Below are positions 1 to 8,188 of a stretch of DNA of 64,000 nt, piece by piece. A model generated the notes under the pieces. The model ran no database searches, was not told the origin of the DNA, and saw nothing but the letters and a program-made list of their open reading frames with translations. A program made the translations under genes and the position numbers. Every line of letters starts with the position of its first letter. The stretch's first letter is position 1. Source of the DNA: Mesorhizobium wenxiniae (GTDB lineage Bacteria > Pseudomonadota > Alphaproteobacteria > Rhizobiales > Rhizobiaceae); assembly GCF_002284535.1 (NCBI RefSeq), contig NZ_NPKH01000039.1, forward strand, positions 62,001-126,000, read 5' to 3'.

Positions 1-115
1 GCGCCGCCGGGTCCAACGGCGCCTCAAGCGTCTGTGCGGCGACCATGCTAAAAGCCGCAAAAGCGGCGGCGGCCACCGTCAGTCCGCCCATCGAGATTCG
101 GCTGAAAATGCTCAT
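1..115 (-). CDS. N-terminus of a secreted protein, cut by window edge (possibly DUF2155)
   Basis: On the reverse strand an ATG at 115 opens a reading frame that continues past position 1. The 38 visible residues start MSIFSRISMGG, then an alanine-rich hydrophobic stretch ending near Ala-Ala-Gln, which looks like a signal peptide with a cleavage site. It lies downstream of the NDUFA12 gene on the same strand. In related rhizobia a DUF2155 protein usually occupies this place, so that is my guess from context; the visible part is too short to confirm it. Confidence 0.55.
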   Translation of the reverse strand, partial: MSIFSRISMGGLTVAAAAFAAFSMVAAQTLEAPLDPAA

Positions 116-240
116 GCAAGGGTCCGGTGGTTTGCGCCCGGGGCGATTCTGTCGCGCCCAAGGCTAGTCGCTGCTGTCAGATCGGCAAGCAGCTAAACGC
201 CAATTGTGGCGATAAAGGACCGATCCGCCGCGACGAGCGG

Positions 241-639
241 TTACGAACCCGGCGTCCAGGCGTCGTAATCGCCCGTCACCTGCGGGCGGTGCTGGTTGGT
301 GAGCACAGAGCCCTTGGGGCGATAGGCGGCGGCACTTCCGGTGAGGTTCGGCTGATGCGGCTTCTGCCAGTCGCGTGGCTTGTAATTGTCGCTCGGCGGC
401 GCGATGTCGACGCGGTGATGCATCCAGCCATGCCAGCCGGGCGGAATCATCGAGGCTTCCGCATAGTCTCGATAGATGACCCAGCGGCGGGTGCGGCCTT
501 CCGAATCGACACCACCCTCGTAGTAGACATTGCCAGCCTCGTCCTGCCCGACTTTCTTGCCATGCCGCCAGGTGTGGAAGCGCGTGCCCAGCGTCTGGCT
601 GTTCCACCAGGTGAAAAACTGCAGAAGGAAAGTCTTCAT
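241..639 (-). CDS. NADH:ubiquinone oxidoreductase subunit NDUFA12-like
   Basis: A 132-residue protein of the NDUFA12 (17.2 kDa) family, an accessory subunit of respiratory complex I shared by alphaproteobacteria and mitochondria. The family hallmarks are visible: FTWWNSQTLGTRFHTWRHGK near the N-terminus, a DEAGNVYYE segment, RRWVIY, and PPGWHGWMHH near residue 70. The C-terminal half is basic and proline-rich, as is typical. The length fits the bacterial family. It is expected on the matrix-like cytoplasmic face of the peripheral arm. The main nuo operon is not in this window; the gene stands with an exported-protein gene downstream. Confidence 0.9.
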   Translation of the reverse strand: MKTFLLQFFTWWNSQTLGTRFHTWRHGKKVGQDEAGNVYYEGGVDSEGRTRRWVIYRDYAEASMIPPGWHGWMHHRVDIAPPSDNYKPRDWQKPHQPNLTGSAAAYRPKGSVLTNQHRPQVTGDYDAWTPGS

Positions 640-885
640 CCAAATCCTCGTGGCAAGCCCTCGCGGCGGCAGCGGCGGCGCCTGTTTCCTGCTTATGGCG
701 TCAGGCCATCGCTAAGGCAAGGGTTTTGCCGCAAGCGCCGCGCAAATGGCTGTCAGAAAACCGATGCAAACCCGGCGGGCCTTTCGCGGCGGTCGAAGCA
801 TGCCTTGCCAAGGCTGCCCCGTCTTTCTAAAGCTCTGCGCGTCCCATGCAGGTATCCAGTCTGATTGACGGTGAGGGAGGTAAAG

Positions 886-1746
886 ATGGCCCCGGATTCA
901 TCCGACCCTGAGCTGCGAATCAGTGCCAGCTCCATTCGCCTGCGCAAGGGCGGCGTGCCGGTCGTCTGCCTCACCGCCTACACCTATCCCGTCGCTCGCC
1001 TGCTCGACGATCATGTCGACCTGCTTCTGGTCGGAGACAGCGTCGCCATGGTTCTCCATGGCCACAAGACCACGCTGGGCGCTTCGCTGGAGATGATGAT
1101 CGCCCATGGACAAGCGGTGATGCGGGGTTCGGCCAGGGCCTGCGTGGTGGTCGACATGCCGGCCGGAAGCTATGAGGCAACGCCGCGCCAAGCCGTCGCC
1201 TCGGCTCGGCGGATCGTCAACGAAACCGGTTGTCAGGCCGTCAAGCTGGAGGGCGGCGTTACCGTTGCCCGGCAGATCGCGGCGATCGTCGCTGCCGGCA
1301 TTCCGGTCATGGGACATATCGGCTTGCAGCCGCAATCGGTGGAAAGCGACGGCGGCTACAGGATCAAGGGCCGTACCGAGGAGAATGTGGCGGCGCTTTA
1401 TCGCGACGCCCGCGCGGTCGAGAAGGCCGGCGCGTTTTCGGTAGTCATCGAAGGCACAGTCGAGACCGTCGCCGCCGACCTCACCCGGCACATTTCCATT
1501 CCAACCATCGGGATCGGCGCCAGCGGAGACTGCGACGGCCAGATCCTGGTCATCGACGATATGGTCGGCCTGACCGTCGACCGCGTGCCGAAATTCGTCA
1601 AGCAATATGCCGACCTGCGCAGCGTCATATCGCAGGCGGCAGCCAGCTATGCAGCGGAGGTGCGAAGCCGGACATTCCCCGGCCCGAACCACGTCTTTTC
1701 GGCCGCAGCCGAACAAGGGCAAAGAATGAGTTGGGACAAAGAATGA
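886..1746 (+). CDS. panB: 3-methyl-2-oxobutanoate hydroxymethyltransferase
   Basis: First step of pantothenate synthesis: transfers a hydroxymethyl group from methylenetetrahydrofolate to 2-oxoisovalerate to give ketopantoate. Family motifs seen include VCLTAYTYPVARLLD, the metal-site segment LLVGDSVAMV, the GHKTT loop, VKLEGG, GHIGLQPQ and PTIGIGASGDCDGQILV. I chose ATG 886 because GAGGGAGG ends 5 bases upstream; the frame could open earlier at a TTG at 865 but without a comparable site. Length of 286 residues is normal. It is followed immediately by panC; the junction contains a 17-bp triplication. Confidence 0.95.
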   Translation: MAPDSSDPELRISASSIRLRKGGVPVVCLTAYTYPVARLLDDHVDLLLVGDSVAMVLHGHKTTLGASLEMMIAHGQAVMRGSARACVVVDMPAGSYEATPRQAVASARRIVNETGCQAVKLEGGVTVARQIAAIVAAGIPVMGHIGLQPQSVESDGGYRIKGRTEENVAALYRDARAVEKAGAFSVVIEGTVETVAADLTRHISIPTIGIGASGDCDGQILVIDDMVGLTVDRVPKFVKQYADLRSVISQAAASYAAEVRSRTFPGPNHVFSAAAEQGQRMSWDKE

Positions 1747-1770
1747 GCCGAGACAAAGCATGAGCCGGCC
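1720..1770 (+). repeat. 17-bp tandem triplication across the panB stop and panC start
   Basis: Three near-identical 17-base units lie head to tail (1720-1736, 1737-1753, 1754-1770), each built on CAAAGAATGAG or CAAAGCATGAG. Every unit carries an ATGA, so the array contains three overlapping start/stop candidates in different frames: the middle unit supplies the panB stop and the last supplies the panC start. Confidence 0.85.
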
Positions 1771-2611
1771 TCTCATCGTCGACAGCGTCGCCGCCCTTCG
1801 CGCGCAAATCCGCGACTGGCGTCGCGATGGCCTCAGCCTTGCCATGGTACCGACCATGGGTGCACTGCATGACGGCCATGTCTCGCTGATCGGGGTCGCA
1901 CTCGAAAAGGCCGATCGCTGCGTTGTCTCGATCTTCGTCAACCCGACGCAGTTCGCTCCGAGCGAAGACCTCGACAAATATCCGCGCCAACTCGCCCGCG
2001 ACCTCGACCGGCTGGCCGAGACCGGCGCCCAACTCACTTTCACCCCTGGTGTGGCGGAGATGTATCCGGCTGGCTTCGCCACAAGGATCTCGGTCGGCGG
2101 GCCAGCCGCCGGGCTGGAATCGGATTTCCGTCCGACCTTCTTCGACGGCGTCGCGACGGTCGTGGCAAAGCTCTTCCTGCAGGCGTCGCCCGACTGTGCG
2201 GTCTTCGGTGAAAAGGACTACCAGCAGCTTTGCGTCGTCAGGCAGCTCTGCCGCGACCTCGATCTGCCGGTGGAAATCATCGGCGCGCCAACGGTACGCG
2301 ACGCACATGGCCTCGCCATGTCCTCACGCAATGCGTATCTGAGCGAAGCCGAGCTGGAGGTGGCGCGCCAGCTCAACGCCATATTGCGCCGGACGGCGGC
2401 GGCACTAGCGGCAGGCGCGGATGAAGGCAGCGCGACCGCCGAGGCCAGCCGCGCGCTCGTCAAGGCTGGCTTCGACAAAATCGATTATGTCGCGGCGCGC
2501 GAGAGCCTGACGCTCGCCCCATGGCGGCGAACCCGTGACGGACGCCTGCTCGCAGCCGCCTGGCTGGGCAAGACCCGGCTGATCGACAATGTGGAAGTTC
2601 CCTCCGCCTAA
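1760..2611 (+). CDS. panC: Pantoate--beta-alanine ligase
   Basis: Last step of pantothenate synthesis: ATP-dependent condensation of pantoate with beta-alanine through a pantoyl-adenylate. Nucleotidylyltransferase signatures are present: MVPTMGALHDGH near residue 29 (HIGH-type), SIFVNPTQF, FGEKDYQQL, and SSRNAYLS as the KMSKS-like loop near residue 185. Length (283 aa) is normal. The start lies 13 bases after the panB stop within a 17-bp tandem repeat, so the pair is an operon. The gene ends directly in a palindromic repeat, and the next gene (phasin) is convergent. Confidence 0.95.
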   Translation: MSRPLIVDSVAALRAQIRDWRRDGLSLAMVPTMGALHDGHVSLIGVALEKADRCVVSIFVNPTQFAPSEDLDKYPRQLARDLDRLAETGAQLTFTPGVAEMYPAGFATRISVGGPAAGLESDFRPTFFDGVATVVAKLFLQASPDCAVFGEKDYQQLCVVRQLCRDLDLPVEIIGAPTVRDAHGLAMSSRNAYLSEAELEVARQLNAILRRTAAALAAGADEGSATAEASRALVKAGFDKIDYVAARESLTLAPWRRTRDGRLLAAAWLGKTRLIDNVEVPSA

Positions 2612-2716
2612 AGCGCGTCGCGTTTGGATGGATTCATGCGACGCGCTTTAAGTTCTTGTTTTTATGCATGTCGTTATCGCAAGACCGCTTCGCACTTTTG
2701 CGCGACGTGCATTAAG
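2610..2716. repeat. Two-hairpin dispersed repeat, family A, copy 1
   Basis: Between the convergent panC and phasin genes. The first stem is AAAGCGCGTCGC paired with GCGACGCGCTTT; the second is formed by TTTATGCATGTCG and CGCGACGTGCATTA around a conserved core reading AAGACCGCTTCGCACTTTTG. Related copies lie at 12231-12329, 18866-18962 and 41267-41370. The position suggests it may act as a bidirectional transcript end. Confidence 0.8.
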
Positions 2717-2720
2717 CCAA

Positions 2721-3173
2721 TCAGGCGACCTTGAGATCCTTCATCGCCTTCTCGTAGACATCTTTGATCGGCTTGGATACGTCTTCGGCGGCTTTCGTCG
2801 CGGCCGCCTGAAACTCCTTGCCCTGCTCGACGGTCTTTTCCACCTGCTTGCGCAGGAAGGCAGTCTGCAGTTCGACGAACTCGGAGGGCGATTTCACGGC
2901 AACCAGGGCTTCGAGGTGAGAAAAGCTGGCCTCAACATTTGCGCGCAGCGCGGCGATCGTCTTCAGCGACAGCTCATTGCCAGCGGTCTTGGCTGTTTCG
3001 AAGGATGACTCAAGAGCCTTTTGGGTCGCCTCGGCGCCGGTCGCCAATTTCGATAAGGCTTCTTTCGACTGCTCGACGCCCTTTTCGGCGACAGCGCGGA
3101 ACTGATCGGTTGCCGCGGTCGCTACTTCTGCATTCTCGATGATTTCAGCAGTTTTATCAGCGGTCTTGGTCAT
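2721..3173 (-). CDS. Phasin family protein
   Basis: A 150-residue, alanine- and lysine-rich, almost fully helical protein typical of phasins, which coat polyhydroxyalkanoate granules in the cytoplasm. The pattern VAEKGVEQSKEALSKL, followed by a long amphipathic helix with LKTIAALRANVEASFSHLEA and FVELQTAFLRKQVE, matches the phasin family. ATG 3173 is preferred: AAGGATGG lies about 6 bases upstream, whereas the ATG at 3182 directly abuts that site. No PHA synthase is nearby. The gene converges on panC across a palindromic repeat. Confidence 0.88.
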   Translation of the reverse strand: MTKTADKTAEIIENAEVATAATDQFRAVAEKGVEQSKEALSKLATGAEATQKALESSFETAKTAGNELSLKTIAALRANVEASFSHLEALVAVKSPSEFVELQTAFLRKQVEKTVEQGKEFQAAATKAAEDVSKPIKDVYEKAMKDLKVA

Positions 3174-3768
3174 AGTTTCCATCCTTTGCGGTGGGCGACC
3201 TTGTAGAAAAGCCGTCTCGTTCATCTAGCAGCCTGACGTTACGGCATCTGCAGTGCATTGCAATATTTTTGTGCGTCGCACCATGCCTTTTTTGCCTCAG
3301 CGTTAGCCACTGCTGAATTCTTACCGGGCGTGTTTTGCGGACGACAGATGAGAAAGTATTCGGGCAAGAATTGCAAAACAGTGGCCCGCTTCATCGCGCC
3401 TGTCCGATACACGGTTCGCCCCGCGAATTACGGAATTACGGTGACAGTGCACTTTTATTCCCCGCCTGCCGCGTTTTCCGGATTTCACGGTTTTTTCGGT
3501 TTGCTCGGCAATCCGATCCAGAAGTGCTTCGCTGCCCACCGGCCAGCACAGCCGAGCAAACAGGGCAAACACTGCACTGTCACCCTAATTCACCCTAATT
3601 CCAATCTGCATATTTTTTAGACCTTTGTGGACGACATCTTCAGAATCCAAGCTACCCGGCCGGCTCGGCTACAATTCGGCCAAAATCATGGTGCGGTCCT
3701 GCGCGCTCCAGGAGCGCAGCATCGATGCTCGGCTGGAATGAGAACGTTTCCTGGCGCGGATCCCAATC
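3174..3768. other. 595-bp gene-free region upstream of the phasin and GT39 genes
   Basis: I see no convincing coding frame; short frames here lack ribosome sites and family features. The region should hold the phasin promoter (around 3200-3300, AT-richer than its surroundings) and contains the inverted-repeat element at 3425-3601. Confidence 0.6.
3425..3601. mobile_element. MITE-like element with complex terminal inverted repeats
   Basis: The left arm (3425-3451) ends in GGTGACAGTGCA and the right arm (3573-3601) starts with the exact complement TGCACTGTCACC. Each arm also has an internal short direct repeat: GAATTACGG-type on the left and the complement of GAATTAGGGT twice on the right. A nested inverted pair, TTTGCTCGGC and GCCGAGCAAA, lies inside near 3499 and 3552. 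There is no transposase frame in the 177 bp, so it would be non-autonomous. The arm sequence recalls borders near IS200/REP-type transposases in other proteobacteria, from memory only. Confidence 0.6.
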
Positions 3769-5166
3769 TTGATACCGGCACATGTCGAGCGGCTGCTCCC
3801 CTATCTGTTCCTGCTTGCATTGACCTGCATCGCGGTCGCCTTCCGGCCGCTCCTGCCTGTCGATGAAACGCGATATCTCAGCGTCACCTGGGAGATGTAT
3901 CTGAGCGGACAGATCTTCGTTCCGACGATGAATTTCGCGCCCTATCTGCAAAAGCCGCCGCTGCTGTTTTGGCTTATCGACCTGGCCTGGGACATTTTCG
4001 GCGCAAGTCGGGTTGCCGCGATGCTCGTCATCTTCGTCGCGTCGTCGCTCGTCATCTGGCTGACGACGCGTCTGACAAAAACCCTCTTTCCCAGGCGCGA
4101 CGACATCGCAAGCCGTATCCCTTGGCTCGTCGCCGGAAGCACCATCTTCGTGATTTATTCGACGCTGATCCTGTTCGACATGCTGCTGACAATCTTCGTG
4201 CTCGCCGCGCTTTTGTCGTTGCTTGCCTTTGCCAAAAACGGCAACCATTGGCACGCCGTGCTGGCGGGATTGTTCATCGGACTGGGTGTTTTGACGAAAG
4301 GTCCGGTGGTGCTCATCCATGTCGGCGCCCCTATCCTGCTCTATCCGTTCTGGCGCGATCGGCAGGCCGGGCTGGCGACGCCGAAATTTTTTGCCGGGGC
4401 GGGTCTGGCAATTCTCGCCGCATTGATCCCGGTGGCGATCTGGCTGGTGCCGGCGACCATCCAGACGAAAGGCAACTTCGTCTACGACCTTGTCTGGAAC
4501 CAGTCGGCAGGGCGTGTCACCGGCCACCTGCACAACTCCCATGGCCGGCCGTTCTATTTCTACGTCGTGCTGTTGCCGATCATGCTCATACCGTGGATCT
4601 TCATACCCGAAGTGTGGCGGCTGAAGCTGGGCGCCCGGATACGTGGCCTGATCGACACGAAATCGCCGGACCTGCGCGCACTGCGCCTGCTGTCGTTCTC
4701 GTTCGTCGCGGTTTTACTGGTTTTCAGCGCGATATCCGGCAAGCAACCTCACTATCTGGTGCCGATGCTGCCATTTGCGACCATCCTGTTCGGGTATTTC
4801 ATGGCGGAGATTCCCCCCGCGCGGCTCAGAAACTCGGCCTTCGTCCTGCTCGCAATTTTCGGCATCGGCCATGCCGCAGCATCAGCGACCGCTTTCAGAC
4901 GCGAAGATCTCATGCCGCTGGCCAAATTCATCGCCGAGCGAAAGAACGCCGACTGGGCCGTCGCCTTCGACTACCAGGACGAGGTCGGTTTCCTGGCTCG
5001 GCTGCAGAAGCCGTTCGAAAGCACTGACAATCCCGAGGAATGGCTTCGCTCGCATCCTGGCGGCTATGTCATCGACAAATCCAAGGACACTGGGACGTCG
5101 GAGCAAATCGCTTTCCGCCTTCACGTCGAACGAGGCTATCTTGTCGTCCTCAAGGGACAACATTGA
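3769..5166 (+). CDS. ArnT/GT39-like membrane glycosyltransferase
   Basis: A 465-residue polytopic membrane protein. Near the N-terminus, after the first membrane helix, it carries PVDETRY and then YLQKPPLLFWL, the acidic pair and KPP loop typical of polyprenyl-phosphate-sugar transferases (ArnT, PMT, GT39/GT83). About ten further hydrophobic helices follow, with a short soluble C-terminal domain. Such enzymes move a sugar from a lipid carrier onto lipid A, a protein or a glycan on the periplasmic face; the acceptor is unknown. The frame is closed upstream by a stop at 3739-3741, and TTG 3769 is the best start. It is not in an obvious operon. Confidence 0.82.
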   Translation: MIPAHVERLLPYLFLLALTCIAVAFRPLLPVDETRYLSVTWEMYLSGQIFVPTMNFAPYLQKPPLLFWLIDLAWDIFGASRVAAMLVIFVASSLVIWLTTRLTKTLFPRRDDIASRIPWLVAGSTIFVIYSTLILFDMLLTIFVLAALLSLLAFAKNGNHWHAVLAGLFIGLGVLTKGPVVLIHVGAPILLYPFWRDRQAGLATPKFFAGAGLAILAALIPVAIWLVPATIQTKGNFVYDLVWNQSAGRVTGHLHNSHGRPFYFYVVLLPIMLIPWIFIPEVWRLKLGARIRGLIDTKSPDLRALRLLSFSFVAVLLVFSAISGKQPHYLVPMLPFATILFGYFMAEIPPARLRNSAFVLLAIFGIGHAAASATAFRREDLMPLAKFIAERKNADWAVAFDYQDEVGFLARLQKPFESTDNPEEWLRSHPGGYVIDKSKDTGTSEQIAFRLHVERGYLVVLKGQH

Positions 5167-5199
5167 GGGCGCCGCAACCGACCGCGCAGCCCGTAAAAC

Positions 5200-5802
5200 G
5201 CAACTGACTGCGACATATCCGGGCAGACAAATCTATCCGATCGCCTTCTCGCCGGCAGCCCTGAACCGCCGCCACAGGCGGCGGTGTTGCCGGCGGGCAA
5301 AAACCCTTTCGAGCGATAGAAGGCGACGGCCGGAGCGTTTGCCTCTTCCACTTCGACACGCAGCGTCCGCGCCTCCGGAAAGCTGGCCTCGACCTCTTCC
5401 AGCAGCGCCTGGCGATCCCTTGCCTCTAACAGGTCGGATGCACGTAAAGCTGGTTCAGCATGACGATCTTCGCATCCGTGGTGGCTGCGGCGAAAGCCAT
5501 GCGCCGATGAGCCTGCCGTCGTCTGCGACCAGGAATTCGGAGTTCGGCCGTGTCAGCAGCGCTCTACAGCGCCGCGGCCCCTTTCGGAGGACGCTGTAGC
5601 ACTTTGATTTTGCGCATGATCCTTTCCGAAATCGATTCCGATTTCGGGGTCATGCGCTGAGCGAGGCGATCGAATGCCATTCGTCAGTGATCTCGGTGAC
5701 TTTGGCAGCACCATAGATGGCGTCATAGGTGGCATGCCACGTTTCGACCAGCAGCGCCCGGATGGCAACCAGATCGCGTTCGCTGGCAGTGCGGACGAAC
5801 AT
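5200..5802 (-). pseudogene. GNAT acetyltransferase, disrupted
   Basis: Reading from ATG 5802, MFVRTASERDLVAIRALLVETWHA begins a normal GNAT N-terminus, then runs into a RIME-like repeat at about 5660. Beyond the repeat the family resumes with NSEFLVADDGRLIGA, shifts frame to MAFAAATTDAKIVMLNQLYV, shifts again around HPTCRGKG (the acetyl-CoA loop), and ends with EEANAPAVAFYRSKGF. So one insertion and at least two frameshifts have destroyed it. The right end is not sharply defined; I place it near 5200, overlapping nothing else. Confidence 0.75.
5556..5662. repeat. RIME-like repeat, copy 1 (inside the GNAT pseudogene)
   Basis: Two palindromes: CTACAGCGCCGCG paired with GGACGCTGTAG, then GCGCATGATCC paired with GGGGTCATGCGC around an AATCGATTCCGATT centre. 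The same architecture recurs at 8672-8785 and 33472-33578. It resembles the rhizobial intergenic mosaic element RIME1 (about 110 bp, two palindromes), recognised from memory. Here it interrupts coding sequence. Confidence 0.8.
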
Positions 5803-5825
5803 CGGTTTTCTCGCTGACGGCTCGG

Positions 5826-6521
5826 CTATGCTTCGACAGGTCTGCGTTTGAGATCGATCACGGCAAGCAGCACGACCCAGATGAGGAGCACCAGGCTGCC
5901 CGCCATGTTGGCCGCCATGGCGATATCGGAGAAACCTGTTGCCGCCGTGGCGACGCCGCCAATCAGGACGCCAACAGCCCCTGCGCTGCCGAGCAACGAC
6001 ATCCAGACTGGACAGTGCTTCGCCTGTTGCAACGCGATGCTGGCGAGCAGGACGGTCAGGCCGAGCAGCACGGCGCTCACCGCGGCAAAGCCGATTTCGA
6101 TCTGCCGCACCGCAAAGGCAGCGTTGAACAGCGATGCCTTTGCCGCATCGTCAGCCATGGCCCATGCGTTGACCATGGCCTTCAGGGCGATGCCGTCGAC
6201 TGCCTGCAAAGCCGCCGCAGCCGCAAGCGACGCCGCGCCAAATACGATGGTGAGCAGAGCAAAGCCCCGCGCCGGACCGTCGAACAGACGGCCAATGATC
6301 AAAAGCATGCCGGCGATCATCGCCACGACACCGGCAAGTTGGGCCATGTGACTAAAAAGCCAATTGTGATCGGCGGAATACTCACCGAAGGCGCGAAGCG
6401 CATCACTCGGGTCCTCATGCATCGGATGCAACAGCGTGCCGACGAAAAGCAGCACGGCACCTGCGATCAGCAGCGCCGACGAGAGACCTGCCTGATTGCG
6501 CGGCCGTGGTCTTGCGTTCAT
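5826..6521 (-). CDS. Six-helix integral membrane protein, unknown function
   Basis: A 231-residue protein with about six membrane segments: residues 13-33, 57-80, 85-108, 142-164, 174-194 and 200-223. A soluble loop carrying HPMHEDPSDALRAFGEY lies between helices 1 and 2. I do not recognise a named family beyond general membrane protein. It starts 4 bases after the gatB stop on the same strand, so it is probably co-transcribed with gatB, although a functional link is not evident. The ribosome site lies inside the end of gatB. Confidence 0.75.
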   Translation of the reverse strand: MNARPRPRNQAGLSSALLIAGAVLLFVGTLLHPMHEDPSDALRAFGEYSADHNWLFSHMAQLAGVVAMIAGMLLIIGRLFDGPARGFALLTIVFGAASLAAAAALQAVDGIALKAMVNAWAMADDAAKASLFNAAFAVRQIEIGFAAVSAVLLGLTVLLASIALQQAKHCPVWMSLLGSAGAVGVLIGGVATAATGFSDIAMAANMAGSLVLLIWVVLLAVIDLKRRPVEA

Positions 6522-6525
6522 TGCG

Positions 6526-8025
6526 CTATTCGATCCTGAGCTTGGCCTTGACGAGATCGTTGACCGCTTGCGGGTTGGCCTTGCCGCCTGTCGCCTTCAT
6601 CACCTGGCCGACGAACCAGCCGGCCAAGCTCGGCTTGGCGCGCGCCTGCTCGACCTTGTCCGGATTGGCTGATATCACCTCATCGACCGCCTTTTCGATG
6701 GCGCCGCCGTCGGTGACCTGCTTCATGCCGCGGCTTTCGACCAACTGGCGCGGATCGCCGCCTTCGTTCCAGACGATCTCGAACAGATCCTTGCCGATCT
6801 TGCCGGAGATGGTGCCCTCCTTGATCAGATCGATGACCGCGCCGAGCTGATCGGGCGAAACCGGAGCATTTTCAATATTCTTGCCGGCTCTGTTCAACGC
6901 GCCCAGCAGATCGTTGATGACCCAATTGGCGGCGAGCTTGCCGTCGCGACCAGCGGCCACCTTCTCGAAATAGTCGGCGACCGCCTTTTCCGACACCAGG
7001 ATCGAGGCGTCGTAGGTCGACAGGCCAAGCGAGGAGATCAGCCGCGCCTTCTTGGCGTCGGGCAGTTCAGGCAGATCGTTTGCCAACGCATCGACATAGG
7101 CCTGGTCGAATTCCAGCGGCAGAAGATCGGGATCCGGGAAATAGCGGTAGTCGTGCGCTTCTTCCTTGGAACGCATCGAGCGCGTCTCGCCCTTGTTGGG
7201 GTCGAACAGCCGCGTTTCCTGGTCGATTTTGCCGCCATCCTCGAGGATGGCGATCTGGCGGCGCGCCTCGTAGTCAATGGCCTGGCCGATGAAGCGGATG
7301 GAGTTGACGTTCTTGATCTCGCAGCGCGTGCCGAATTCGCCGCCGGGCCGGCGCACCGATACGTTGACGTCGGCGCGCAGCGAGCCTTCGTCCATATTGC
7401 CGTCGCAAGTGCCGAGATAGCGCACGATGGTGCGCAGCTTGGTGACATAGGCCTTGGCCTCGTCGGCGGAGCGCATATCGGGCTTGGAGACGATCTCCAT
7501 CAACGCCACGCCGGAGCGGTTGAGGTCGACATAGGACATCGTCGCATGCTGGTCGTGCATCGACTTGCCGGCATCCTGCTCCAGGTGCAGGCGCTCGATG
7601 CCGACCTCGATGTCCTCGAATTCGCCCTGCCGGTCCGGGCCGACGGAGACGATCACCTTGCCCTCGCCGACGATCGGCTGCTTGAACTGCGAGATCTGAT
7701 AGCCCTGCGGCAAATCGGGATAAAAATAGTTCTTCCGGTCGAAGACCGATTTGTGGTTGATCTCGGCCTTCAGCCCGAGGCCGGTGCGGATCGCCTGTTT
7801 GACACATTCCTCGTTGATGACCGGAAGCATGCCCGGCATCGCCGCATCGACGAGGCTGACATTGGCGTTTGGCGGCGCACCGAAAGCCGTCGAGGCGCCG
7901 GAGAACAGCTTTGCTTGCGAGGTCACCTGCGCGTGCACCTCGAGGCCGATGATGATTTCCCAGTCGCCGGTGGCACCTGATATCAGGCGCTTGGCATCGG
8001 GTGTGCGAGTATCGATGAGGGTCAT
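6526..8025 (-). CDS. gatB: Aspartyl/glutamyl-tRNA amidotransferase subunit B
   Basis: Part of the GatCAB complex, which converts misacylated Glu-tRNA(Gln) and Asp-tRNA(Asn) to the amides. Family signatures: WEIIIGLEVHAQV, KLFSGAS, NYFYPDLPQGYQISQ, ERLHLEQDAGKS, DLNRSGVALMEIVSKPD, EIKNVNS, and a C-terminal YqeY-like tail with GGKANPQAVNDLVKAKL. ATG 8025 gives 499 aa, the usual length, with AGG about 5 bases upstream; a GTG at 8058 would add 11 residues. gatC and gatA are not in the window, as is common in rhizobia. Confidence 0.95.
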   Translation of the reverse strand: MTLIDTRTPDAKRLISGATGDWEIIIGLEVHAQVTSQAKLFSGASTAFGAPPNANVSLVDAAMPGMLPVINEECVKQAIRTGLGLKAEINHKSVFDRKNYFYPDLPQGYQISQFKQPIVGEGKVIVSVGPDRQGEFEDIEVGIERLHLEQDAGKSMHDQHATMSYVDLNRSGVALMEIVSKPDMRSADEAKAYVTKLRTIVRYLGTCDGNMDEGSLRADVNVSVRRPGGEFGTRCEIKNVNSIRFIGQAIDYEARRQIAILEDGGKIDQETRLFDPNKGETRSMRSKEEAHDYRYFPDPDLLPLEFDQAYVDALANDLPELPDAKKARLISSLGLSTYDASILVSEKAVADYFEKVAAGRDGKLAANWVINDLLGALNRAGKNIENAPVSPDQLGAVIDLIKEGTISGKIGKDLFEIVWNEGGDPRQLVESRGMKQVTDGGAIEKAVDEVISANPDKVEQARAKPSLAGWFVGQVMKATGGKANPQAVNDLVKAKLRIE

Positions 8026-8188
8026 AGTGGCCTGCGAGTTATCGGTGACGGAATTCACTTCTCAACGTGAATTCCATCACGTCCGACGTGAAAGTCACTC
8101 GCTAGTGCAAACCACAAAAAGAGACAAGCGCAAAGCCAAAGCTGGCGCTTCACATCGAATCCAGCCGGCCGGCTGAAGAAATGAGGCG

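Noticed and set aside
127..864. A 245-residue plus-strand frame across the NDUFA12 gene
   Set aside because: Antisense to a clear family protein; arginine-rich composition and no domain features. It is a shadow of the GC-rich codon pattern.
898..2082. A 394-residue minus-strand frame over panB and panC
   Set aside because: Antisense to two recognised enzymes and with no recognisable motif.
3258..3620. A 120-residue plus-strand frame
   Set aside because: It crosses the inverted-repeat element, has no ribosome site and no family features.
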